Source: an uncultured Pseudomonadota bacterium (GTDB lineage: Bacteria; Myxococcota_A; UBA796; UBA9615). From it: a stretch of 23,161 nt of DNA. Both the position numbers and the translations under genes were made by a program. Below the pieces are notes generated by a model. The model had not been told where the DNA came from. It did no database searches and was given only the letters and a program-made list of their open reading frames with translations. The stretch is taken from NCBI GenBank assembly GCA_937907595.1, contig CALCXL010000753.1, positions 1 through 23,161 of the forward strand. The letters are read 5' to 3'. Within the stretch, counting starts at the first letter, position 1. The number at the start of each line of letters is the position of its first letter. Shown in pieces: positions 7,566-15,300 of this stretch.

Positions 7566-9410
7566 TCAGGGCGCTCCGAGCCAGCGGTCCAGGTCCACCC
7601 TCAGCACGCCGCACATGCCCACCACCAGGGCGTGGCGGCCGTCGGGCTCCACGTCGACGTCGCGAAGCCAGCCGCCCAAGCGCAGGCGGTGGCTGCGAAG
7701 TTCGGCGTCGACGGCGTAGAGGTGGCCGTCGTAGCCGGAGGCGGCCAGCACCGCGGCCTGGGGTCCCGACCACGCCAGGGAGCGCACGCTGTAGCCCACG
7801 TCGGCCCGCCGCTGGGGGCTCAGCGAGCGGTCGAAGCGGCGGAGCCGGCGGCTGTGAAAGCCTGCGACCCAGGGGCGCTGCTCGTCGTCCAGGGTCAGGC
7901 CCCAGGCGAAGGTCCACACGCGCGCGCGAGCGATCACGGCGCCGTCGACGGGATCCAAGCGGCGGAGCCAGGGGCTGCTCCACAGGCCGACCGTCAGCAG
8001 GCTGCCGTCCGTGGGGTCGCGCACCAGCTCCTCCAGCTCGCCGCCGCCCGTGGACAGGGGGTCGAACCACAGGCCGCGCTCGGGCGCGAAGCGGAGCAGT
8101 CGACCGTTCCACTCGCAGCCGGCCAGCGCGACGTCGCCGGCCTGGACCCACGACGAGACGAAGCAGCCGCCCTCCCCCTGCCGGGCCTCCAGCACGTCGC
8201 CCGAGGCCTGATCCAGCAGCATCAGCGCCATCGCCGGCACGTCCCCGGGCAGCTCCACGAAGGCGTGCACCCGGCCCTGGGGGTCCAGGCCCAGCTCCTC
8301 GGGGTGGGCGGTGCGGCCGGGCAGGCCCGAGCTCCGCTGGCCGGCCCAGGCGTCCAGGTCCAGGTCGGTGGGGTCGACGACCACGCGGCTGCCGTCCAGG
8401 CCCAGCCGCTCGATCACGCCGTCGTCGCGGAAGGACGCGAAGGCCCCGCCGGGCACCGACTGCACCGCGAAGCCGCCGGGGCGCTCGCTCAGGACGGACA
8501 GCCGGGGGTCCGCGCGCACGGCCTCGCACCCGAGCACGTCCCGGGTGGCGACGTGGACCAGGGCCAACAGGGGGCAGAGCAGGAGCGCGGCGAGGCGGGC
8601 GCGGTGGGGCGGACCGTCGACGAGCAGGAGGGCGGCCAGCAGGAGGGCGGCCGGCACCACGTCCGGGGCCGCGAGGAGGGCATTGCGCAGGGGGTCATCG
8701 AGCCCGGGGGGAGGCAGGGCCATCGACAGGAGGGTCGCCCCCGCCCAGGCCGCCGCCGCCGCGAACCAGGCCCAGCGGCGCCGGGGCGCGTCCAACCAGA
8801 GCAGGGAGGCCGCCGCAGCGCCCATCCACAGCCGGGGGGCGGGCAGGCCGTCGAGCCAGACCAGCAGCTCCAGGGGGGTCTGGGCGTCCCCGGGCCCCGA
8901 CGTCAGCAGCGTCAGGGCGTTGGCGGCGACGAGGCCCGCGCCCAGGGCCAGGGCGCCCCGCGCGAGGCGGTCGGCGCGGGGGCGGGAGGACTCGACGGGG
9001 TCCACCGGATGATGTGCTGCGGGCCGCAGCGCCAGGGCGAGGGCCGGCCCCAGGATCAGGCCGACGACGAAGGCGGGGGCCATGCCGAGCGCGAGCAGCC
9101 AGAGCCCCGCCGCGAGGGGGAGCAGCGCCAGGGTCAGCAGCCCGCGCGCCACGGCGGGCCGCCGCTCGGCGATCTCCAGGAGCCCCCAGAACGCCCCGCC
9201 CAGCAGCAGCCCCGTCGCCTGCACACCCACGGGGCTGTGCTCGAGCAGCCCCCAACGGTCGAGGGCCAGGGCCGGACGCACCAGCAGGGGGACCAGCGCC
9301 CCCGCCAGCCCCGTCGCCGTCGCCTGCGCCGCCGCGAGCAGGACGATCGCCAGCCCGAGGACCCACGAGAGGCGTCGGCGGAGGCGGGGGTCCTGGAGGG
9401 GGGAGCTCAC
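7566..9410 (-). CDS. Polytopic membrane protein with C-terminal propeller-like domain
   Basis: This 614-residue protein has a GTG start at 9410. Residues about 13-310 contain many hydrophobic helices (for example LGLAIVLLAAAQATATGLAG, the segment near 88-130, and the segment near 270-300). The rest is soluble and Asp/Gly/Trp-rich, with repeated strand motifs such as 'LLTVGLWSSPWLRRLDP', 'GYDGHLYAVDAEL' and 'RDVDVEPDGRHALVVG' that resemble WD/NHL/SMP30-type beta-propeller blades. I cannot assign a family. The domain likely faces the periplasm and may sense or bind a ligand. It lies 80 bases upstream of the copper-monooxygenase-like gene on the same strand, so co-transcription is possible. No strong ribosome site precedes the start. 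Confidence 0.7.
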   Translation of the reverse strand: MSSPLQDPRLRRRLSWVLGLAIVLLAAAQATATGLAGALVPLLVRPALALDRWGLLEHSPVGVQATGLLLGGAFWGLLEIAERRPAVARGLLTLALLPLAAGLWLLALGMAPAFVVGLILGPALALALRPAAHHPVDPVESSRPRADRLARGALALGAGLVAANALTLLTSGPGDAQTPLELLVWLDGLPAPRLWMGAAAASLLWLDAPRRRWAWFAAAAAWAGATLLSMALPPPGLDDPLRNALLAAPDVVPAALLLAALLLVDGPPHRARLAALLLCPLLALVHVATRDVLGCEAVRADPRLSVLSERPGGFAVQSVPGGAFASFRDDGVIERLGLDGSRVVVDPTDLDLDAWAGQRSSGLPGRTAHPEELGLDPQGRVHAFVELPGDVPAMALMLLDQASGDVLEARQGEGGCFVSSWVQAGDVALAGCEWNGRLLRFAPERGLWFDPLSTGGGELEELVRDPTDGSLLTVGLWSSPWLRRLDPVDGAVIARARVWTFAWGLTLDDEQRPWVAGFHSRRLRRFDRSLSPQRRADVGYSVRSLAWSGPQAAVLAASGYDGHLYAVDAELRSHRLRLGGWLRDVDVEPDGRHALVVGMCGVLRVDLDRWLGAP

Positions 9411-9552
9411 CGCCCCATCATGCCCGGGGGGAGGCGGGCCGGATCGGTCGGGGGGTCAGGCGTTGGCGACCAGCCGCATGTCGGCGACGCGCACCAGGCG
9501 GTCGCGGAGCGCCCGAGCCGATCGCCAGCGGCCCCGACGGGGCGGCGTCCCC
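9411..9552. other. Intergenic region between divergent transcription units
   Basis: This stretch separates the membrane/propeller gene (minus) from the egtB promoter (plus). It contains the tail of a minus-strand open frame that stops at 9456-9458, but I find no credible start for it. I see no RNA gene or clear repeat here. Confidence 0.4.
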
Positions 9553-9581
9553 TTGTAACGCGCCGCCGGCGTTTCTACTCT
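9553..9581 (+). promoter_or_regulatory. Sigma70-like promoter for the leader ORF and egtB
   Basis: A -35 box TTGTAA (9553-9558) and a -10 box TACTCT (9576-9581) are separated by the ideal 17 bases. It stands out as an AT-richer patch in very GC-rich DNA and lies about 60 bases before the leader ORF start. I infer that it drives the leader, egtB and the glycosyltransferase. Confidence 0.55.
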
Positions 9582-9644
9582 GCGGGCGCGCCGCCCCCCG
9601 GGCCGGCGCGCACCCCCGCCAACCACCCCGCCGAGGAGCCCTGC

Positions 9645-9737
9645 ATGCCCGTCCTTGCGCGGACCGAAGCCGAGGTTGCCCGCTGCCTCGCCCCGGCCTG
9701 GGTCCGGCGGGACCTCGGCCCCCTGGAGGCGCGGTGA
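9645..9737 (+). CDS. 30-residue leader ORF upstream of egtB
   Basis: An ATG at 9645 is preceded by GAGGAG (9633-9638) at a 6-base spacing. It opens a 30-codon frame beginning MPVLARTEAEVARCLAPAWV and ending in LGPLEAR. The TGA at 9735-9737 overlaps the egtB GTG (GTGA), so ribosomes finishing it could restart on egtB. It has no membrane segment or known motif, and one Cys at residue 14. It could be a translated leader or a small protein. The promoter, ribosome site and coupling favour real translation; function is unknown. Confidence 0.5.
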   Translation: MPVLARTEAEVARCLAPAWVRRDLGPLEAR

Positions 9738-11068
9738 GCGCGGACCATCAGCCCCTGGCCCGGCGGCTCACTGCGGTCTGGCAGCGCTCGGACCAGCTCT
9801 TCGCCCTGCTCGCCGACGGCGCCCTCATGCAGCGCCCCATCGCCTTGCGGCACCCCTTCCTCTTCTACCTGGGCCACCTGCCCGCCTTCGCGTGGAACCA
9901 GCTGGGCGCGGGGGCCCTGGGCCGCCCTCCCGTCGACCCCCACTTCGACAGCCTGTTCGAGCGGGGCATCGATCCCCTGGACGAGGCCTCGGCCGCGGAC
10001 GCCTCCATCCAGGCCGAGCGTTGGCCCGCCGTGGGGGCCGTGCTCGCCTACCGCGATCGCGTGCGGGCCGCCCTGCTGGAGGCCCTGCCGGAGGTCGCCG
10101 CCCGCTCCGACTCCCCCCTGCTCGAGCGGGAGCGGGTCGTGGAGGTGGTGGCCGAGCACGAGGAGATGCACCACGAGACGCTGGCGTACATGGTTCAGCG
10201 CCTGGACCTCCGCTGGCTGGTGGCGCCCCCGGGCTCCTCGCCGCCTCCCGCGCCCGGGGGGGAGGCGACGCCGGAACGGGTGCGGGTCCCCGCGGGCGTG
10301 GCGCGCCTGGGCGCTGACTGGGAGGAGCAGCGCTTCGGCTGGGACAACGAGTTCCCCGCGGTGAAGCAGCCCGTCGACGCGTTCGGCATCGACGCCCTGC
10401 CCGTGACCGTGGCCCGCTTTCGCGCCTTCGTGCAGGACGGTGGCTACCGGCGGGCGGACCTGTGGAGCCCCGACGCCTGGGCCTGGCGCGAGCGCGCAGG
10501 GCTGGAGGCGCCCATCGACTGGCGCGACACCGCGGAGGGCTGGCGTTGCCGCTGGCTGCTGGGCGAGCTCCCGCTGGAGGAGGTCGGCGCCTGGCCGGTC
10601 CGCGTCTCCCACGCCGAAGCCAGCGCCTTCGCCCGCTGGTCCGGGGCCCGGCTGCCCACCGAGGCGGAGCTGCACCGCGCCGCCTTCGGCCGCCCCGACG
10701 GGGGCATCAACCCCCACCCCTGGGGGGAGGAGCCGCCGTCGACCGAGCGTGGAAACGCCGACTGGCAGCGCATGCACCCCGTGGCCGTGGGCAGCCGGCC
10801 GGCGGGGGCGAGCGCCTGGGGGGTGCACGAGCTGGTGGGCAACGGTTGGGAGTGGTCCGACTCGATCTTTGACGAGCGACCCGGCTTCCGGGCCTGGATG
10901 CCCGACTACCCCGGGTACTCCGCCGACTTCTTCGACGGCCGCCACCGCGTGGTCTTCGGTGGCTCCTGGGCCACGGCGACGGGCCTGCTGCGCCGGAGCT
11001 TCCGCAACTGGTACCAGGGCCACTACCCCTACGTCTTCGCGGGCTTCCGCCTGGTCGCCGAGCCGTGA
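9734..11068 (+). CDS. egtB: Ergothioneine-type nonheme iron sulfoxide synthase, Egt1/EgtB-like
   Basis: This 444-residue protein has a DinB-like iron domain followed by a formylglycine-generating-enzyme (FGE/SUMF1) domain, the EgtB architecture. EgtB joins hercynine to a Cys thiol using O2 on the ergothioneine pathway. The likely 3-His iron site is His48 (FYLGHLPAF) with His142 and His146 (EHEEMHHE). The sequence resembles the EgtB half of fungal Egt1: FERGIDP (75-81) followed by a WP, 'GGSWATATGLLRRSFRNWYQ' (409-428) and 'YPYVFAGFRLV'. No EgtD methyltransferase is next door. Related selenoneine synthase SenA or OvoA-type enzymes are alternatives, though the OvoA methyltransferase domain is absent. 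The GTG start overlaps the leader stop; the gene end overlaps the next start (GTGA). Confidence 0.85.
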   Translation: MSADHQPLARRLTAVWQRSDQLFALLADGALMQRPIALRHPFLFYLGHLPAFAWNQLGAGALGRPPVDPHFDSLFERGIDPLDEASAADASIQAERWPAVGAVLAYRDRVRAALLEALPEVAARSDSPLLERERVVEVVAEHEEMHHETLAYMVQRLDLRWLVAPPGSSPPPAPGGEATPERVRVPAGVARLGADWEEQRFGWDNEFPAVKQPVDAFGIDALPVTVARFRAFVQDGGYRRADLWSPDAWAWRERAGLEAPIDWRDTAEGWRCRWLLGELPLEEVGAWPVRVSHAEASAFARWSGARLPTEAELHRAAFGRPDGGINPHPWGEEPPSTERGNADWQRMHPVAVGSRPAGASAWGVHELVGNGWEWSDSIFDERPGFRAWMPDYPGYSADFFDGRHRVVFGGSWATATGLLRRSFRNWYQGHYPYVFAGFRLVAEP

Positions 11069-12303
11069 GCGACGCCGCGTCGCGGGCCGGCTTGCTCCGG
11101 GCTCTGGGCGCGCTGCTGCTGTTCTCGGCCCCGCTGCTCTGGTTCGCCGCGCTCTGCGACGGCCGGCTGTTCCTGCCCGCCAGCGACCTGGGCCACACCT
11201 TCGCCAAGAACCACACGATGGCCCTGGAGCTGCTGGCCACCGGCGGAACCCAGGACGCCTTCCACCCGCCGGGCTACGCGGCCTTCGTGGCTGGCGTCTA
11301 CGGGTTGTTCGGTGCCGAGCCGGGCTGGGTCCGGGTGGTGCAGGCGACGCTGCTGGTCGTGCCCATCGCCTGCGCAGCCCACGTGGGGCGCGCCCTGGGC
11401 GGTGATCGCGTGGCCTGGTTCGCCGCGGCGGCGATGGCGCTGCACCCCATGTCCGCCCGCTACGCCACCAACCTGCACGGGGACTTCCTCTGCCTGCTGG
11501 CCGTCTCGCTGGTGGCGGCGGGCGCGGTGCCGGCCCTGCTGGGTCGTCGCGGGGCGCCCTGGGTGGCCGCGGTGGGCCTGGCGCTGGCGGTTTGGATCCG
11601 CCCCGGCTGGGCCCTGCTCGGTCCGCTCCTGGTGCTGGGCAGCCTCCCCCTGGTCGGACCGCGGCGCACGCTGCGCGTCCTGGCGCCGGCGGCGGGCCTG
11701 TCGATCGGCGCGCTGGTCCTCAACCTGCTGTGGTTCCCCCCCGAGCCCGGCGCCCTGGTGCGCGGCAGCCACACGGCGTCGGCGTCGCTGCTGATGGGCT
11801 CCTGGCAGTACGAGGGCCGCTGGTGGGACTGGGAGTTCCTGGGGCCCGGCGACCCCAACTACGACCGCTTTCGCGCCCAGGAGGACCGCATCATCGCGTC
11901 CTTCCCCGGCAGGGGTCGGCCGCACCCGGACGTGAAGGCCGCCATCCGCACCGCCGCCTGGCAGCGCTACAACGACCCCGCCCGCACCCTGAAGAAGGTG
12001 GGCATCAGCTCGGTGCGGCTGTGGACCCTCTTCCCCACCGGCGCCTCCCCCCCGGTGCAGTTCGCGTTCCTGCTGCTCGACCTCGGCGTCCTGCTGCTGG
12101 CCCTGCGCGGCCTGCTGCTGCTCCGTCGACGGTCCTGGGTCCTGCTTCCCTTCCTGGCCGTCCCCTTCCTGCTGCACGCCCTGATGCACGTGGAGCCCCG
12201 CTACGCCGCGCCGGCCCGGGCCGTGTGGTTCGCCTGCGCGGCCCTGGGCCTCGTGACGCCGCGCGGGTCGCCGCCACCCCGTCCGGGAGGACGTCGGCGT
12301 TGA
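11065..12303 (+). CDS. GT-C type membrane glycosyltransferase (ArnT/PMT_2-like)
   Basis: This 412-residue protein has about eight to ten hydrophobic segments. GT-C features are an acidic residue in the first periplasmic loop (PASDLGH, Asp41), the 'FHPPGYAAFV' motif (66-75), 'ALHPMSARYATNLHGD' (125-140) and a closing 'HVEPRYAAPARAVWF' near 375-390, the form of PMT_2/ArnT-family enzymes. These use polyprenyl-phosphate sugars and transfer them to lipid or protein on the outer face of the inner membrane. The periplasmic C-terminal region is short, so it is a minimal member. The GTG start overlaps the egtB stop, indicating one transcript, though a link between ergothioneine and glycosylation is not obvious. 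Acceptor and donor are unknown. Confidence 0.75.
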   Translation: MSDAASRAGLLRALGALLLFSAPLLWFAALCDGRLFLPASDLGHTFAKNHTMALELLATGGTQDAFHPPGYAAFVAGVYGLFGAEPGWVRVVQATLLVVPIACAAHVGRALGGDRVAWFAAAAMALHPMSARYATNLHGDFLCLLAVSLVAAGAVPALLGRRGAPWVAAVGLALAVWIRPGWALLGPLLVLGSLPLVGPRRTLRVLAPAAGLSIGALVLNLLWFPPEPGALVRGSHTASASLLMGSWQYEGRWWDWEFLGPGDPNYDRFRAQEDRIIASFPGRGRPHPDVKAAIRTAAWQRYNDPARTLKKVGISSVRLWTLFPTGASPPVQFAFLLLDLGVLLLALRGLLLLRRRSWVLLPFLAVPFLLHALMHVEPRYAAPARAVWFACAALGLVTPRGSPPPRPGGRRR

Positions 12304-12329
12304 CGGCCCGGGCGACTCCGCGGTAGATC
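12300..12329 (+). promoter_or_regulatory. Candidate promoter for the membrane diguanylate cyclase
   Basis: TTGACG (12300-12305) is followed after 18 bases by TAGATC (12324-12329). It straddles the stop of the glycosyltransferase gene. If used, the cyclase mRNA has a leader of roughly 240 bases. Confidence 0.35.
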
Positions 12330-12576
12330 AGACACACAGGAGAAGTCCACCGCCGGCTGAGGGGCTCGGCGTCGGGCCACGCAAGACACACGCTCCCGCT
12401 CGCGGGGGCCCAGTGCTTCGCATCGCTCCCCGGCCGACGACACGGGGTGACGCTGGATGCGTCGGTCGGTCATCGGGGGGCTCGGAGCCACCACCGGACC
12501 GCTCTTGGTCGGTCCCCGAACGCAGCCGCGCCTGGTGGGCGGGCTGAGGTGAGGGGAGCGCCCGCAAGGCCGTCGC
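12330..12576 (+). other. Long, GC-rich, structured leader region before a GGDEF gene
   Basis: No coding frame here is convincing. GGGCC (12374-12378) can pair with GGCCC (12407-12411) around an inner CCCG/CGGG hairpin (12395-12406), so the RNA can fold. The segment includes CACGCAAG (12379-12386), which recalls part of c-di-GMP riboswitches, but the rest of that consensus is not visible to me. A weak AAGG is the only close ribosome-site candidate before the ATG at 12577. Confidence 0.3.
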
Positions 12577-13611
12577 ATGCCCCTCAGACTCCCCGAACGC
12601 TTGCGCGTTCTCGTCCCGTCCTTCGTCCGCTCCACGTTCCCGACCTCGCCCGGCCGCGCCCTGGAGCGGATCTACCTGCAGGTCCACGCCGGCGCTGCCG
12701 TGCTGGGCGCGATCATCGGCTTCCTGTGGGGCGGACCCGCCGAGTGGTTCACGGTGCTCATCTGGATGCTGATGGTGGCCATCGTCGCCATCGTCTCCCG
12801 GGGCGCGCCCGTGGCCTCCCTGCTGGTGCACAGCATGTTGGTGCTGCTGCTCATGGACGTGTACCTGGACCAGCCCGACGCCATCGTGCAGCGCTGGCAG
12901 ATGGGGCCCTTGGTGCCCGGCGTGGTCGCCGCCCTCTCCTGCTTCTGGCTGGCGGTGTACGGCGGCTGGCTGGGCGGGCTGGCCGGCGGATTGTTGGCGG
13001 TGTCGCTGCTCTGCGGGACCCTGGAGGAGCGCGTGGCGGCCCTGTGGATCCTGGGCTTGATGGTCTCCCTGGGGCAGGCCCACGGCGCCCTGCATCGCCG
13101 CCTGCGCGGCGCCCAACGCCGGCTGCGTCGGGAGGCCTTGACCGACCCGGCCACGGGGCTGGGCAACCGGCGGGCGCTGGAGCGGGACCTGCCCCGCCTC
13201 CGGGCCCAGGCGGAGCGGCAGGGCCAGCCGCTGCTGCTGACGCTGTGGGACCTGGACGGGCTCAAGGTCATCAACGACACGTGGGGTCACGGGGCGGGGG
13301 ACGCCGTCCTGACGAGCTTCACGGAGGCGCTGCAGGACTCGGCCCGCACGTCGGACAGCCTGTTCAGGGTGGGCGGCGACGAGTTCATCGGCCTGCACCC
13401 CGGGCTCGCCGACGGCGCCCTGCTGGTGGCCCGGGTGCGGCAGCGCTTCCCGCTCGTCTCGGCGGGCTGGGTGGCCGACGACGGGACCGACCTGGAGGCG
13501 CTGAAGGACCTGGCCGATCAGCGTCTCTACGTCGACAAGGCCGATCGGCGGGACCGCAGGCAGTCCCGGTCGGGCATGGCGGAGCTGGTGCGGAGCGCGA
13601 CGGGAGGGTGA
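12577..13611 (+). CDS. Membrane diguanylate cyclase (GGDEF) with I-site
   Basis: This 344-residue protein has about five hydrophobic helices between residues 37 and 168 and then a cytoplasmic GGDEF domain from about 187. DPATGLGNRRAL (190-201), WDLDGLKVINDTWGHGAGD (224-242, metal-binding Asp225) and GGDEF (266-270) are intact, so it should make c-di-GMP from GTP. RTSD at 257-260 lies exactly five residues before GGDEF, the inhibitory I-site spacing, predicting product feedback. The membrane part is not a recognised 5TM sensor family by eye and may sense an envelope signal. The end of the domain is somewhat short. It converges on the response-regulator gene 40 bases away. Confidence 0.88.
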   Translation: MPLRLPERLRVLVPSFVRSTFPTSPGRALERIYLQVHAGAAVLGAIIGFLWGGPAEWFTVLIWMLMVAIVAIVSRGAPVASLLVHSMLVLLLMDVYLDQPDAIVQRWQMGPLVPGVVAALSCFWLAVYGGWLGGLAGGLLAVSLLCGTLEERVAALWILGLMVSLGQAHGALHRRLRGAQRRLRREALTDPATGLGNRRALERDLPRLRAQAERQGQPLLLTLWDLDGLKVINDTWGHGAGDAVLTSFTEALQDSARTSDSLFRVGGDEFIGLHPGLADGALLVARVRQRFPLVSAGWVADDGTDLEALKDLADQRLYVDKADRRDRRQSRSGMAELVRSATGG

Positions 13612-13618
13612 TCGTTCC

Positions 13619-13663
13619 GGCGATGGCCTCAGCGGCCGCGCGGCGATGTCCTCAGCGGGCGAG
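13619..13663. repeat. Imperfect 23-bp tandem direct repeat
   Basis: GGCGATGGCCTCAGCGG begins near 13619 and is followed about 23 bases later by GGCGATGTCCTCAGCGG, one mismatch in 17. The second copy overlaps the stop codon of the response-regulator gene on the minus strand. It looks like a local duplication between convergent genes, with no visible role. Confidence 0.45.
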
Positions 13664-14332
13664 GGCCCGCGCGATGGCGACGCGCTCGTCGGGCTGCAGG
13701 TCGGCCAGGGAGATGCGGCAGCGCTGCGATGGCCCCCGGGGCACCGCGGAGAAGACCGTGCCCAGCACCGACCCCCCGCTCGGCAGCTCCAGGGTCACCC
13801 CGGCGCCAGCGCCCAGGCTTCCCGCCGCCAGGTCGACCTCCAGGACGGTGCCGTGCAGGGCCATCGACGTGACGCTCAGCTCCTTGCCCCCGGTGGTCAG
13901 GCGCAGCGAGCCCGAGGGCGCTTCGTACTCGCCGGTGCTCAGCCCCGACGCGTGCAGGGCGTCAGCCAGCTCGGCCATCTTGAACGGCTTGTGCAGGAAG
14001 CCGCTCACCCCCAGGGCGGTGAGCTGCCGCGCCTGCGCAGAGTCCCGTCCCACCACGGCGCTGGCCGCGATCACGGCTACAGGGTGCTGCTCCCGGAGCC
14101 GGCGCAGGACCTTCATCACCCCGATCCCGTCGATGCCGGGCAGGAAGACGTCCAGCAGGACCGCGTCGGGGCGCAGCTCCGCGGCCCGCATGAGGGCGTC
14201 GCGGCCATCGACCGCCACCTCGCAGCTCCAGCCCAATGCCGCGAGCATGCCCTGCGCCACGGTGGCGGCGTCGGGATCGTCCTCCACCACCAGCGCCACC
14301 CGCCCGCCGGCTCTGTCGAACTCTTCTCCCAT
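13652..14332 (-). CDS. Response regulator with PilZ-like C-terminal domain
   Basis: This 226-residue protein begins with a CheY-like receiver (about 11-128): acidic cluster EDD (17-19), phosphoacceptor Asp61 (LLDVFLPGIDG), the S/T-switch position at Ser91 and Lys115 (HKPF). The remaining 100 residues form a small beta-rich domain ('KELSVTSMALHGTVLEVDLA' then two strand pairs and 'RISLADL') that resembles PilZ in its 'S...G' strand pattern. The N-terminal RxxxR c-di-GMP motif of PilZ is not evident, so binding may be lost. Flanked by two diguanylate cyclases, it probably links phosphorylation to c-di-GMP or motility output. No histidine kinase is nearby. The PilZ call is tentative; the receiver call is firm. 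Confidence 0.8.
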   Translation of the reverse strand: MGEEFDRAGGRVALVVEDDPDAATVAQGMLAALGWSCEVAVDGRDALMRAAELRPDAVLLDVFLPGIDGIGVMKVLRRLREQHPVAVIAASAVVGRDSAQARQLTALGVSGFLHKPFKMAELADALHASGLSTGEYEAPSGSLRLTTGGKELSVTSMALHGTVLEVDLAAGSLGAGAGVTLELPSGGSVLGTVFSAVPRGPSQRCRISLADLQPDERVAIARALAR

Positions 14333-14446
14333 GTCCCGCCTGATCTCCCTCTACCCCCGATCAGCGTAGCGGCCCGCCCCCGCTGTCTGCTAGATCAATG
14401 CGGGGGAGATCGCGGGCCGGGGGGCTCGCCGGGACGGAGTCGGGAC

Positions 14447-15208
14447 TTGGACATCGGGTCGGACCTGCGGGTCGAACAGCTGCTCTCTGCCATGACGGCC
14501 CTGGCCGAAGGACGCTTCGACGCGCCGCTGGCGACGTCGGAGGCTGGAGACGACCTCGATCGCGTGGTCCTCGGGTTCCGCCAGCTGCGCGACGCCCTGG
14601 CCTTCCGCGAGTCGGGGATGCGGCAGACCGAGCAGCTGTCGGTGCTCCTGCAGGAGGTCAACAGCCAGCTGTCTGCGTCCCGGCAGCAGCTCGCCCGCCT
14701 GGCCGATCAGGATCCGCTGACGGACCTCGCCAACCGCCGGGCCTTCCTGGCGCACCCGGAGCGGCGCATCGCCGTGTCGCGGGGGGGCGGCGAGCCCTTC
14801 GCCCTGCTGTACCTGGACCTGGACGGCTTCAAGCCCATCAACGACAAGCACGGCCACCGGGCCGGCGACGCCGTCCTGCAGGGCGTCGCCCTGGCCCTGC
14901 GCGAGTCCCTGCGCGGGGTGGACGTGCCCGCGCGCGTGGGGGGCGACGAGTTCGCGGCGGTGCTGGAGGGGGCCCGCGCGGGATCCCTGGAGAGCCTTGG
15001 GGCCCGGGTGCTGGCCCGGGTGGCGCGCCCGCTGGTGTTCGAGGGGGCGGAGCTGAGCGTGGGGGCCAGCGTGGGCATCGTGGTGCACAACGGAGGCGAC
15101 GAGGACGCCGACGCCCTGTTGGAGCGGGCCGATCAGGCGATGTATGCCGCCAAGACCGCCGGCGGCGGGCGGGCTGAGCTGGACCTGGTGCGCTCGCGAT
15201 CGGCGTGA
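14447..15208 (+). CDS. Soluble diguanylate cyclase (HAMP-like linker plus GGDEF)
   Basis: From a TTG at 14447 the product has 253 residues. Residues 6-55 (ALAEGRFDAPL, then DDLDRVVLGFRQLRDAL) look like a HAMP-type signalling helix pair but no membrane segment precedes them. A coiled coil (about 58-86) leads into GGDEF: DPLTDLANRRAF (89-100), LDLDGFKPINDKHGHRAGD (123-141) and GGDEF (165-169). RGVD (156-159) sits five residues before GGDEF, so an I-site is present. No ATG or GTG lies in frame nearby; the ATG at 14398 is in another frame. The start is therefore the uncertain part and the ribosome site is weak. It is divergent from the response regulator, and the two may share a 114-base control region. 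Confidence 0.82.
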   Translation: MDIGSDLRVEQLLSAMTALAEGRFDAPLATSEAGDDLDRVVLGFRQLRDALAFRESGMRQTEQLSVLLQEVNSQLSASRQQLARLADQDPLTDLANRRAFLAHPERRIAVSRGGGEPFALLYLDLDGFKPINDKHGHRAGDAVLQGVALALRESLRGVDVPARVGGDEFAAVLEGARAGSLESLGARVLARVARPLVFEGAELSVGASVGIVVHNGGDEDADALLERADQAMYAAKTAGGGRAELDLVRSRSA

Positions 15209-15252
15209 TTGTCTGGTCGCCGGCCCGCCTCCGCCCAACGTCGCCTGCCCCT

Positions 15253-15300
15253 CGACCGATCCCCCGACCGATCCCCCGACCGCTCCCCTGACCGCTCCCC
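15253..15300. repeat. Four tandem 12-bp repeats upstream of the DUF2817 gene
   Basis: Four head-to-tail copies of CGACCGATCCCC run from 15253 to 15300. Copies 1-2 are identical, copy 3 has A to C at position 7, and copy 4 also has C to T at position 1. They lie in the 150-base gap between the soluble cyclase and the DUF2817 start. In one frame they would encode DRSP repeats, but that frame lacks a good start. They could be a regulator-binding array or a slippage product. Confidence 0.8.

Noticed and set aside
9456..9580. Minus-strand frame ending in ALRDRLVRVADMRLVANA
   Set aside because: The tail looks protein-like, but no acceptable start or ribosome site lies in frame. Upstream it becomes Arg/Gly-rich, as chance frames in GC-rich DNA do, and it would overlap the egtB promoter.
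12370..12440. c-di-GMP riboswitch (GEMM-I)
   Set aside because: Only a CACGCAAG patch resembles the consensus; the other conserved segments and the two-helix arrangement are not visible.
14398..15177. ATG-started frame overlapping the soluble GGDEF gene
   Set aside because: The frame reads as Arg/Gly/Pro-rich sequence, while the frame from TTG 14447 encodes an intact GGDEF domain.
15253..15300. CRISPR-like array
   Set aside because: Units are 12 bp head to tail with no spacers and no cas genes.
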